Shown here: piece by piece, positions 34,746 through 43,253 of the stretch
Layout of the letters: the number at the start of each line of letters is the position of its first letter
How positions within the stretch are numbered: the first letter of the stretch is position 1
Assembly (NCBI RefSeq): GCF_047785965.1
Contig: NZ_JBLOBF010000002.1
Coordinates: forward strand, 62,001-126,000
Source: Caldisericum exile_A
GTDB lineage: Bacteria; Caldisericota; Caldisericia; Caldisericales; Caldisericaceae
Length of the DNA stretch: 64,000 bases
Reading direction: 5' to 3'
Position numbers and translations under genes: made by a program
Notes under the pieces: model-generated
Told to the model about the DNA's origin: nothing
What the model saw: only the letters and a program-made list of their open reading frames with translations
Databases searched by the model: none

Positions 34746-35081
34746 ATGGCGAAGATAATAATAAGCGAAAATGCAATTAAAAAAATAGCAGCATATGCAA
34801 CAATAGAATGCTATGGTGTTGTTGGCCTTGCACCTAAAACATTTTACGATAAACTACTCAGAACTCTTAAAATTGAAGAATATGAAGCAGGAGTAGATGT
34901 TGACATTAAAGACAATGATACCGTTAAGATCACATTATATGTAATACTCCAAGGCGGCGCAAATGTATTAGAAATCGCAAATACAATAATTTCACAAGTA
35001 TCCTATAAAGTAAAGCAACTGACAAAAATTAAAAACGTAGATGTTGATGTAATAATAAGGGGAATTAAAGGAGAAGAATAA
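34746..35081 (+). CDS. Asp23/Gls24 (YloU-like) envelope stress protein
   Basis: 111-residue Asp23/Gls24-family protein. The typical run NAIKKIAAYATIECYGVVGLAP is followed by a beta-rich part and VSYKVKQLTKIKNVDVDV. Family members associate with membranes and often precede fakA (yloU-yloV in Bacillus). I start at 34,746, after a TTGGAGG site; the upstream frame extension covers the promoter. Its stop overlaps the fakA ATG in TAATG. Confidence 0.88.
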   Translation: MAKIIISENAIKKIAAYATIECYGVVGLAPKTFYDKLLRTLKIEEYEAGVDVDIKDNDTVKITLYVILQGGANVLEIANTIISQVSYKVKQLTKIKNVDVDVIIRGIKGEE

Positions 35082-36691
35082 TGAAATATATAATGCTTAA
35101 TGACCTCGATAACTTTTTTAGGGGTTCTCTCCAATACCTTGGAGAGAAAAGAGAAGAAGTAAACAAACTAAATGTATTTCCTGTTCCAGATGGTGATACA
35201 GGCACTAACATGTACCTTACACTTAAAACTGCGTTAGAAAATGTTGATAAGAAAAATCCTAAAAATATCAGGGATTTTGGAAAAGCTCTATGCGAAGGTG
35301 CACTAATCGGTGGAAGAGGAAACTCAGGAGTAATTCTCTCACAGATACTCAAAGGATTTTTTGAACCAGTAGACAATGTGGAGTATATCGACGGATTCCT
35401 TTTTTCAAGGGCTCTACAAAACGCAACAAAAGTTGCTTATCAAGCAGTAATAAAACCCGTTGAAGGCACAATACTCACAATAATAAGAACAATGGCACAG
35501 GCCTCTATTGAATTCGCAAACAAAGACGATATACTCAATCTTCTCTCTTATATTATTGAAGAAGGTAAAAGAACACTTAAGAGAACCCCAGAGATGCTTC
35601 CTGTTCTTAAAGAGGCAGGTGTCATAGATGCAGGCGGCCAAGGACTAATTTATATATTTGAAGGCGGATATAAAGCGCTTAAGGGTGAGTTAACCAAATC
35701 AAAAGGAATTGAAGAAATGATAAGCGAAGCACACGTTGCTTCAGAATCGCTTGAATATAAGTTTGATACTGTGCTTCTCTGTTATCTTGGCAATTATCCA
35801 AGAGACTTAATAAGAAAAGACCTCGAACAATTTGGGGATAGCATAGTAGTCGCGGATGCAGAAGACCTTACTAAAATTCATATTCATTCAAATGAACCAT
35901 ACAAGGTAATTGCATATGTTCTTGACAAGGGTGACATAAAAGAGGCTCATATTGAAAATATGCAAATTCAAACTGACGCCTTCGCTCAAATAAAAGAAGA
36001 AAAAACAAAGAAAGTTGAAAGTAGATTTTCATTTTCCATCGTGTCAATCGCACAGGGCGAAGGATTTAAAAAACTATTTGAGAGCCTTGGTGTAGAAAAA
36101 GTTGTTGAAGGCGGACAAACAATGAATCCATCTATTCAGGACATTCTTAATGCAGTTAACGAATGCTCAAAAGATACGGTTTTTGTCCTTCCAAATAATC
36201 CCAACGTTATACTTGCTGCACAAGAAGCAAAAAAACTATCAACAAACAAAAAAGTTGAAGTAGTACCTACAAAAAATCCCGCACAGGGAGTTCCCATAAT
36301 ACTCTCTTTCAATTCGGAAGGTACAATTGAAGAGAACTTAAAGATAGCAAATGAAGTTTTAAACCATATACATGTTGTAGAAATCACTTATTCGGTAAGA
36401 GACACAAGCTTTAATGGACTTCAAATAAAGGAAAACGATATAATTGGATTTTTTGATGATAATCTCACAACAACAGGCAAAAATCCTGAAGAAACTTTTA
36501 TTAAATTACTGAATGATGTGAAAGATAAAATTGAAGGCTCCGAGTTTATCTCAATTTATTATGGCAAGGATACCGACGAAAACAATGCAAAAGTTCTCCT
36601 TTCAAAGCTTCAGGAAACTTTTCCTGAGTTTGAGTTTGACCTTGTTTATGGTGGACAACCCTTTTATTATTATTTAGCTTCAATCGAATAG
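35081..36691 (+). CDS. fakA: DAK2-domain fatty acid kinase subunit FakA-like
   Basis: 536 residues. The N-terminal DhaL/DAK2 nucleotide domain has PVPDGDTGTNMYLT (Asp ligands for Mg-ATP) and GGRGNSGVILSQI. A middle domain and a C-terminal DegV-like domain (VYGGQPFYYYLASIE end) complete the YloV/FakA architecture. FakA phosphorylates fatty acids held by a FakB/DegV protein to feed phospholipid synthesis; no separate fakB lies in the window. Confidence 0.88.
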   Translation: MKYIMLNDLDNFFRGSLQYLGEKREEVNKLNVFPVPDGDTGTNMYLTLKTALENVDKKNPKNIRDFGKALCEGALIGGRGNSGVILSQILKGFFEPVDNVEYIDGFLFSRALQNATKVAYQAVIKPVEGTILTIIRTMAQASIEFANKDDILNLLSYIIEEGKRTLKRTPEMLPVLKEAGVIDAGGQGLIYIFEGGYKALKGELTKSKGIEEMISEAHVASESLEYKFDTVLLCYLGNYPRDLIRKDLEQFGDSIVVADAEDLTKIHIHSNEPYKVIAYVLDKGDIKEAHIENMQIQTDAFAQIKEEKTKKVESRFSFSIVSIAQGEGFKKLFESLGVEKVVEGGQTMNPSIQDILNAVNECSKDTVFVLPNNPNVILAAQEAKKLSTNKKVEVVPTKNPAQGVPIILSFNSEGTIEENLKIANEVLNHIHVVEITYSVRDTSFNGLQIKENDIIGFFDDNLTTTGKNPEETFIKLLNDVKDKIEGSEFISIYYGKDTDENNAKVLLSKLQETFPEFEFDLVYGGQPFYYYLASIE

Positions 36692-36701
36692 GAGGAAGAA
36701 G

Positions 36702-37493
36702 ATGGAAGAACTTAACAAATTTTTTGAAAGATTTAAAGAAAAATACAACCCTGACTTTGCAATAATCACAGGGACAGGACTTGGAAGTATGCTTGAGAAG
36801 GCAGAAATCTATGAAAAAGTGCCCTACAAAGAAATACCAAACTTCCCAATCTCAACGGTAATAGGGCACGCATCTGAACTTGTATTTGCAAAATTAGGGA
36901 AACATAATGTCGTATTTTTCAACGGAAGATTCCATTACTACGAAGGCTATTCAATGAAGGAAGTCACAATGACAGTAAGAACTGCAAATGCACTATCAAT
37001 TAAAAATCTTATTGTATCAAACGCCTCAGGCGCTGTAAACCCAACACTTAAAGCGGGAGATCTAATGCTTATAAGAGACCATGTTAACTTTATATTTGCT
37101 GATAATCCTCTAAGAGGAGAACCAGGCAATGAAAAATTTGTAAACATGACAAATGTGTATGACGAAGAATATAGAAGGATAATAAAAACAATTGCATACA
37201 AGCACAACATACCTATCAAGGAAGGCGTTTATTGTGCAGTTATGGGGCCAAGCTTTGAAACAATTGCAGAATTACTTTTGATGGAACGTCTTGGAATAGA
37301 TGCTGTAGGAATGTCAACCGTACCAGAAGTAATAATGGCGCGCTTTTATGGAATGAAAGTTGTTGGACTTTCTTGCATTACCGATAATGCATTTGAAGAA
37401 GGGAAAGTACAGCACGAGAAAGTCATTCAGATAGCAAAAGAATGTGGTGAAAAAATCTCCCTAATTTTAAGTGAGTTTCTTGAGGAGGTTTAA
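36702..37493 (+). CDS. Purine-nucleoside phosphorylase (PNP-I/MTAP family)
   Basis: 263-residue trimeric-type nucleoside phosphorylase. ITGTGLGSM, GHASELVF, FNGRFHYYEG, NASGAVNP, FETIAELLLM and GMSTVPEVI are family motifs. At the base-recognition site, where 6-oxopurine enzymes have Asn (as in ITN), this protein reads ITDNA, with Asp. That is the residue used by methylthioadenosine phosphorylases for 6-aminopurines, so adenosine or methylthioadenosine is a plausible substrate. mtnA, the next enzyme in that pathway, lies 2.3 kb away. Confidence 0.88.
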   Translation: MEELNKFFERFKEKYNPDFAIITGTGLGSMLEKAEIYEKVPYKEIPNFPISTVIGHASELVFAKLGKHNVVFFNGRFHYYEGYSMKEVTMTVRTANALSIKNLIVSNASGAVNPTLKAGDLMLIRDHVNFIFADNPLRGEPGNEKFVNMTNVYDEEYRRIIKTIAYKHNIPIKEGVYCAVMGPSFETIAELLLMERLGIDAVGMSTVPEVIMARFYGMKVVGLSCITDNAFEEGKVQHEKVIQIAKECGEKISLILSEFLEEV

Positions 37494-37497
37494 AAAA

Positions 37498-38826
37498 ATG
37501 AGTATTGTTGAAATCATTGAAAAAAAGAAATATGGAAAACACCTTGAAGATAACGAAATAAAAGAAATTGTAATGGGTTATGTTGATGGCACTGTACCGG
37601 ATTATCAAATGGCTGCGTTTCTTATGGCCGTTTGGTTCAGAGGAATGGATGAGAAAGAACTTTCGAGTCTAACTGATGTAATGATTCACAGTGGAAAAAC
37701 TATAGACCTATCAAAAATCAATGGTACCAAGGTTGATAAACACAGTTCCGGTGGTGTAGCAGATACAGTTACAATACCGCTTGTCCCAATTGTTGCATCA
37801 TTGGGTGTTCCTGTTGCAAAAATGTCGGGAAGAGGTTTAGGTCATACAGGCGGAACGATAGATAAACTTGAATCTATCCCAGGATTTCGAGTAGAAGTTC
37901 CAATTGAAGAATTTATAAACATCGTAAACCGTGTAGGTGGTGCAATTATCTCTCAAAGTGGAGAATTGGTTCCTGCAGATAAAAAGATCTATGCACTAAG
38001 GGATGTCACAGGAACTGTTGATAGCATCCCCCTTATCGCATCAAGCATAATGAGTAAGAAAATTGCATCTGGAACAGATGCAATAGTACTTGATGTTAAA
38101 GTTGGTAATGGAGCATTCATGGAAGACCTCGATGACGCACTCAAACTTGCCGAAGCAATGGTTAGAATCGGAAATTCTTTGGGAAGAAGAACAGTTGCGT
38201 ATATTACCGATATGAACGAACCGCTTGGAGATGCCATAGGAAACTCCATTGAAGTAGAAGAGGCAATAAGTATCCTTAAAGGAAAAGGAAGTAAAAGATT
38301 GTTTGAAGTAATAGAAACTCTTGGAAGCGAAATGCTTGTATTGGGTGGAAAAGTCTCTGAAATAACTTTAGGTAAAGAACTTATAAGAGAGACAATAACA
38401 AGTGGAAAAGCTCTTCAAAAACTATCAGAAATTATTGAGGCACAAGGAGGAAACAAGGAAGTTATAAACGACTTTAGCCTTCTCCCACAGGCAAAGTTCA
38501 AAAAGGACATAATTTCAGAAAAAACAGGTTATGTTTCAAAAATTGATACAAAAGGTTTAGGAAGGCTTGCACAATTTTTAGGTGCAGGAAGAGAAAAGAA
38601 AGAAGACGTAATAGACCTATCATGTGGTATATGGTTTCCTGTTAAATTGGGAGACTACATTGAAAAAGGACAAGTAATAGGAACGATTCTTTCAAATAAT
38701 GAAGCAAAACTAGAAGAAGCATTAAGCAGATTTAATTCCCTTATCGAAGTAAAAGACACACCTATTAAACCACCTCCACTTATTTATTACAGAGTATCAG
38801 ACGAAGGTATTGATAAACTATTTTAA
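37498..38826 (+). CDS. pdp: Pyrimidine-nucleoside phosphorylase
   Basis: 442-residue thymidine/pyrimidine nucleoside phosphorylase. VDKHSSGGVADT is the phosphate-binding signature, with KMSGRGLGHTGGTIDKLESIPGF and the lysine in the DVKVGNGAFM motif. The archaeal AMP-phosphorylase extension is absent. I use the ATG at 37,498, preceded by GAGGAGG; the upstream frame overlaps the previous gene. The stop shares TAATG with the next start. Confidence 0.93.
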   Translation: MSIVEIIEKKKYGKHLEDNEIKEIVMGYVDGTVPDYQMAAFLMAVWFRGMDEKELSSLTDVMIHSGKTIDLSKINGTKVDKHSSGGVADTVTIPLVPIVASLGVPVAKMSGRGLGHTGGTIDKLESIPGFRVEVPIEEFINIVNRVGGAIISQSGELVPADKKIYALRDVTGTVDSIPLIASSIMSKKIASGTDAIVLDVKVGNGAFMEDLDDALKLAEAMVRIGNSLGRRTVAYITDMNEPLGDAIGNSIEVEEAISILKGKGSKRLFEVIETLGSEMLVLGGKVSEITLGKELIRETITSGKALQKLSEIIEAQGGNKEVINDFSLLPQAKFKKDIISEKTGYVSKIDTKGLGRLAQFLGAGREKKEDVIDLSCGIWFPVKLGDYIEKGQVIGTILSNNEAKLEEALSRFNSLIEVKDTPIKPPPLIYYRVSDEGIDKLF

Positions 38827-41429
38827 TGAGCAATAATACTGTAATTTTAACCCATGCAGGAGCAGATTTTGACGCAATCGCATCTGCATTTGCAGCCTCA
38901 AAGCTATATCCAGGATCAGTTGTAATTCATCCTGGTTCAACAGATATTAATGCTCAAAAAATAATCTCCCTATTTTCCGATATTCTCAATTTCAAGAAAA
39001 TGAGAGACCTTCCAAAAGATTTTTTTGAAAACATATCAAGGATCATTGTTGTAGATACAAGATTGAAAAACAGAATCGGAAACGGTGTCGAACTCCTCAA
39101 AAAGGAGAATGTCCAAATTGTTGTTATTGATCATCATCCAGGCGAAACAGATATAGAAAACGCAATTGTAATCAATAAAAACGTTGGAGCAAATACGACT
39201 ATTCTTGTGAATCTTCTCAGGTTAAAAAAAGTCCGCCTTACTCCAATAGAAGCAACAATACTCGCATTAGGGATTTACGAAGATACAGGCTCACTATCAT
39301 TTCCATCCGTTACAAGCGATGACTTCAAGGCGCTCGAATCCCTCTTTTCTTTTGGAGTCGATATGAAACTCATCCACAGATTTACTTCACCATTTCTTCA
39401 AGAGGAACAGTTGAATCTTCTGAAAACTCTCCTTGAAAAACTCAAAGAATACAACTTAAATGGACACAAAATTGGGATAACTTATGCAGACTTAGAAAAA
39501 TATATACCTGGAGTATCAATCCTTGCTCATAAAATTCTTGAAATGATTGACCTTGATGTTATCTTCGTTCTTGTTAAAATTTTAGACACTGTACATATAA
39601 TTGGAAGAAGCGTAAATGAATCTTTCAACTTGACAGAGATCGCAGATACCTTTAATGGCGGAGGACATCCAACAGCAGTTTCGGGTATATTAAAGGGTGA
39701 GTCAATTGACAAGGTTACAGAAAAGATACTCGAAGCTGTTAACCTTGCAAATTTCTACTCATTAAAAGCAAGAGACATAATGAGTTCGCCAGTTAAGACA
39801 ATCCGTTCAAATGCAACAATAAAAGACGCCCTTGAAATAATGGTAAAGATGGGTTATTCTGGTTTACCAGTCGAAGAAAATGGAGAAATAATAGGTATTA
39901 TAGAGAAGAAAAATGTTGAAAAGGCATATCTTTTTGGAAAGAGAAATAGTTCCGTAAAACAATTTTTCTCCCCAAAGATAGTCTTGGTTAAAGCATTTGA
40001 TAATCTTAGAGATATTGAAGATAAAATGGTAAACGAAGATGTCGGACGAGTACTTGTAGAACACAACGGACGAATTGTAGGAATAATCTCAAGAAGTGAT
40101 CTTCTCAAAGCGTATAAATTTGAAGATATGATGAAAGAAATACCAAGAAGTATTAAAACTTCACAAGTTCCAGACAAAAAATATATCGCAAAAGTAATCG
40201 AAAACGCAACGAGCAAAGAAACACTAAAGCTCCTAAAAGAATTTGGGAAGATTGCAAGCAGTCTAAACATAGAAATTTACCTTGTTGGTGGCGCTGTAAG
40301 AGATGCACTTCTTGGTAAAAAAATGGTTGATTTTGATTTTGTCACAAGCGATGCAGTAAGTCTCGGAAAAAAGCTGAAGGAAAAATTTAATGGCACCATA
40401 GAGATATTTGAGGAAACTCAAACAGTTCACTTTATTTTCAACAACGTCAATTTTGATTTTGTTACAGCAAGGAGAGAATACTACATAGATAAATCTCTTG
40501 TGCCAGTTATTGAGAAGGCTACCTTAAAGGAGGATCTTGCAAGAAGGGACTTTACTATTAATGCAATGGCAGTTGACATCAGAGAGAAAAACTTTGGTAT
40601 ACTCTTTGATTATTTTAACGGATACGACGATCTTCTTAAAGGCATTATAAGAGTTTTAAAACCACTATCCTTCATTGAAGATCCTTCAAGAATTTTTAGA
40701 GCAATAAAATATATGATCGAACTTGGATTTAAGTTATCAAAAGAAACAGAAATTCTTCTTAAAAAAGCAGTTGAAATTGGGGCCCTATTCTCAAGCAAAT
40801 CAGAGAGAGTTCAGGAAGAACTTAGAGAGCTGATCGTAAAGGACGAAATAGATAGAGTTATTCAACTATTTACAAACTATGGGATTATAAAAGAATTGTT
40901 CAGAATTAACAACATTACAAAATCAACAATCAACGCAATAAAATTATTCTACAAAATCGAAAAAAATGCTATAAAAAGGCTTTATGCTTTCATATTCCTC
41001 ACATACCTTTCAAAGGGAAATATAAATGAGGAAGAAGTAAATAGAATATTCGGTATCAAAAAGAATGAGATTCTCAAAATGAAAGAAGCAATGGAGACTT
41101 TTAAAAATATTAGAAGAATCTTTAAGAAAGAGGATTTAGCTTCTGTTGTCCTTAAACTAAACAGGCTTGAATTAATTTATGTTCAAGCATACTACTATAA
41201 AGCAAAAGGGATAATTAAGAAATTTTTGAAAGATTATCTTGAAAAACTGAGATTCATAAAAAATGAACTCAAAGGCTCCGATTTGAAAGAACTCGGATTA
41301 AAAGAAGGACCGCAATATAGAAAAATCTTTGATTTACTAACCATATTAAGATTAAAAGGAGAAATAAAGAACAAAAATGACGAAATTAAGTACCTTTTAG
41401 ACCACAAGGAGGAATTTGAATGGAAGTAG
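38826..41429 (+). CDS. DHH phosphoesterase-CBS-CBS-tRNA nucleotidyltransferase/poly(A) polymerase fusion
   Basis: 867 residues in four parts. The N-terminal DHH phosphoesterase has HAGADFDAIAS (DxD) and VIDHHPGE (DHH), with GGGHPTAVSG of DHHA1 near 275. Two CBS modules follow (about 310-440). The C-terminal class II nucleotidyltransferase has GGAVRDALLGK with metal DFDF, RRDFTINAMAVD and EDPSRIFRA. Similar fusions occur in thermophiles; the transferase part probably adds CCA or A to tRNA. The start shares TAATG with pdp. Confidence 0.88.
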   Translation: MSNNTVILTHAGADFDAIASAFAASKLYPGSVVIHPGSTDINAQKIISLFSDILNFKKMRDLPKDFFENISRIIVVDTRLKNRIGNGVELLKKENVQIVVIDHHPGETDIENAIVINKNVGANTTILVNLLRLKKVRLTPIEATILALGIYEDTGSLSFPSVTSDDFKALESLFSFGVDMKLIHRFTSPFLQEEQLNLLKTLLEKLKEYNLNGHKIGITYADLEKYIPGVSILAHKILEMIDLDVIFVLVKILDTVHIIGRSVNESFNLTEIADTFNGGGHPTAVSGILKGESIDKVTEKILEAVNLANFYSLKARDIMSSPVKTIRSNATIKDALEIMVKMGYSGLPVEENGEIIGIIEKKNVEKAYLFGKRNSSVKQFFSPKIVLVKAFDNLRDIEDKMVNEDVGRVLVEHNGRIVGIISRSDLLKAYKFEDMMKEIPRSIKTSQVPDKKYIAKVIENATSKETLKLLKEFGKIASSLNIEIYLVGGAVRDALLGKKMVDFDFVTSDAVSLGKKLKEKFNGTIEIFEETQTVHFIFNNVNFDFVTARREYYIDKSLVPVIEKATLKEDLARRDFTINAMAVDIREKNFGILFDYFNGYDDLLKGIIRVLKPLSFIEDPSRIFRAIKYMIELGFKLSKETEILLKKAVEIGALFSSKSERVQEELRELIVKDEIDRVIQLFTNYGIIKELFRINNITKSTINAIKLFYKIEKNAIKRLYAFIFLTYLSKGNINEEEVNRIFGIKKNEILKMKEAMETFKNIRRIFKKEDLASVVLKLNRLELIYVQAYYYKAKGIIKKFLKDYLEKLRFIKNELKGSDLKELGLKEGPQYRKIFDLLTILRLKGEIKNKNDEIKYLLDHKEEFEWK

Positions 41430-42340
41430 ATCCAAGGATAAAAAAGATAGTTGAAAACGTTGAAAAAGTTATTTTGGGAAAAAGAGAAACAATTCTTCTG
41501 TCACTCGTGCCACTTATTGCAGAAGGCCATCTTATTTACATTGATATACCAGGGGTAGGTAAGACTACTCTTGGAGAATCAATTGCAAGGTCAATCGATG
41601 CTCAAACATCAAGAATACAATTTACAGCAGATCTTTTGCCAACAGATATTATAGGAATTACAATTTTTAATAAAGAGACTAATACATTTGAATTTAGAAA
41701 AGGCCCTATTTTTGCAAATATTGTTATTGGAGATGAAATAAACAGAGCACCACCAAAAACTCAATCTGCTTTACTTGAAGGTATGAGTGAAAGAACAGTT
41801 TCAGTAGAAAACAAAAGATACCTACTTCCGAATCCTTTTATGGTTATTGCAACGGAAAACCCAGTTGAGTTTGCCGGTACTTATCCATTACCCGAAAGCG
41901 AACTTGATAGATTCATGATTTCTCTTGAGGTAGGTTATCCTGAACCAGGAACCGAAATAAAAATTTTACAAAATGGAAACAAACTTGAAGCAAAAGATTT
42001 AGGCACAGTTTTACATCTAAATGAACTAACTCAAATAATTAATGAAGCAAAAGAAGTATTTATAGAAGGAAGTGTTTTAAATTACCTTTACGAAATTGTC
42101 AAAAAAACTCGCACATCTAAATTTATAAAACTTGGATTGAGTACAAGAGGTGCAATAGATTTTGTGAAAGCAGTTAAAGCTTATGCAAAAATTATGAATA
42201 GAAATTTTGTAATTCCTGAAGATGTTAAAAAACTTGCAAAACCTGTCCTTAAGCATAGACTTATATTTAATGAATATGAAGAGAAGTTTAAAGATGAAAT
42301 TATTGAGAACATTGTTTTCGAAACACAAGTTCCCATATAG
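41420..42340 (+). CDS. MoxR-family AAA ATPase
   Basis: 306-residue MoxR ATPase. Walker A IPGVGKTT (about residues 38-45), Walker B in IVIGDEINRAPPKTQSALLEGM, sensor-type ATENPVE, and a C-terminal lid with STRGAIDFVKAVKAYA. MoxR proteins act as chaperones, usually with a DUF58 protein and a transglutaminase-like membrane protein, both of which follow here. The ATG lies in the end of the previous gene after AAGGAGG. Confidence 0.93.
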   Translation: MEVDPRIKKIVENVEKVILGKRETILLSLVPLIAEGHLIYIDIPGVGKTTLGESIARSIDAQTSRIQFTADLLPTDIIGITIFNKETNTFEFRKGPIFANIVIGDEINRAPPKTQSALLEGMSERTVSVENKRYLLPNPFMVIATENPVEFAGTYPLPESELDRFMISLEVGYPEPGTEIKILQNGNKLEAKDLGTVLHLNELTQIINEAKEVFIEGSVLNYLYEIVKKTRTSKFIKLGLSTRGAIDFVKAVKAYAKIMNRNFVIPEDVKKLAKPVLKHRLIFNEYEEKFKDEIIENIVFETQVPI

Positions 42341-43253
42341 CAAAATAAAAATAACAAGGCAAGGGACATTTTACATATTGGTACTAATAATCCTTGGATT
42401 TGCAGCTTTTAATTCCGGTAATAACATGATTTATCTTATTTTTGCAATTGCACTGTCTTTAATGGGAGTTTCATCCTATCTTGCAGTAAAGAATCTCTTT
42501 AATATAGAAATTAAAGTTGAATTTCCTCAAGAAATTTATGCAAACAAAGAAACTTTTATTTCGGTTTTCCTCGTCAATCTCGAGAAAAGAAAAAAATTTG
42601 TAATTGAAGTTGAACTTTTGGGAAAAGTATTTCATTTTGACTTGTTAGAAAAACAGGCAAAGAAAAATGAGAATTTTACTTTTGTTAGACGAGGAAGATA
42701 TGAAATAAAAAAGGTTTCAATAAGTTCTTCGTATCCTTTTGGTTTCTTTACAAGAGAAAAAGAAAGAATAATAAATGAAACATTCTATGTATTTCCAGAA
42801 ATAAGGAATGTATTTATAACACAAAAAAATTCGTTCCAATCAAACACGCTAAAACAGGACAATGACGGAGATTTTTACTCAATTGATGATTATAAAGAAG
42901 GATTGGATGCAAGAAAGATTTCCTGGAAAATCTCTGCTAAGTTAGGTGAAGAAAAGGTAATCACACTTGCAAATTCAGAAGGAACAGATTTTGTTGTTAT
43001 ATTCAACAACTCCAAGAAAATGTTTGATGAAGACCATTTTGAAATTGCCGTGAAGAAAACCGCATCTTTAACATACAAACTATTTCACGATCGTATAAAT
43101 TTTATGTTTATAAGCCACAAAATCAAACTAAAATGCGCAAGTTATGAAGATTACTTAAAAATAATGCGATATTTATCGGAAGTAAACCTTGAAGATAACG
43201 AACCAATTACAAAAACAAAAGGAATTACACATGAAAATATCGAATTTATCTAA
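42294..43253 (+). CDS. DUF58 (von Willebrand-like) membrane protein
   Basis: About 319 residues. Two hydrophobic segments near the start (LVLIILGFAAFNSGNNMIYLIF region) precede the DUF58 core GDFYSIDDYKEGLDARKISWKISAK, equivalent to the usual DYxxGDxxRxIxW run. The partner of MoxR in envelope or enzyme-maturation systems. The start is uncertain: I choose the ATG at 42,294, inside the end of moxR; upstream in-frame ATGs reach 42,222 but lack a ribosome site. Confidence 0.8.
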   Translation: MKLLRTLFSKHKFPYSKIKITRQGTFYILVLIILGFAAFNSGNNMIYLIFAIALSLMGVSSYLAVKNLFNIEIKVEFPQEIYANKETFISVFLVNLEKRKKFVIEVELLGKVFHFDLLEKQAKKNENFTFVRRGRYEIKKVSISSSYPFGFFTREKERIINETFYVFPEIRNVFITQKNSFQSNTLKQDNDGDFYSIDDYKEGLDARKISWKISAKLGEEKVITLANSEGTDFVVIFNNSKKMFDEDHFEIAVKKTASLTYKLFHDRINFMFISHKIKLKCASYEDYLKIMRYLSEVNLEDNEPITKTKGITHENIEFI

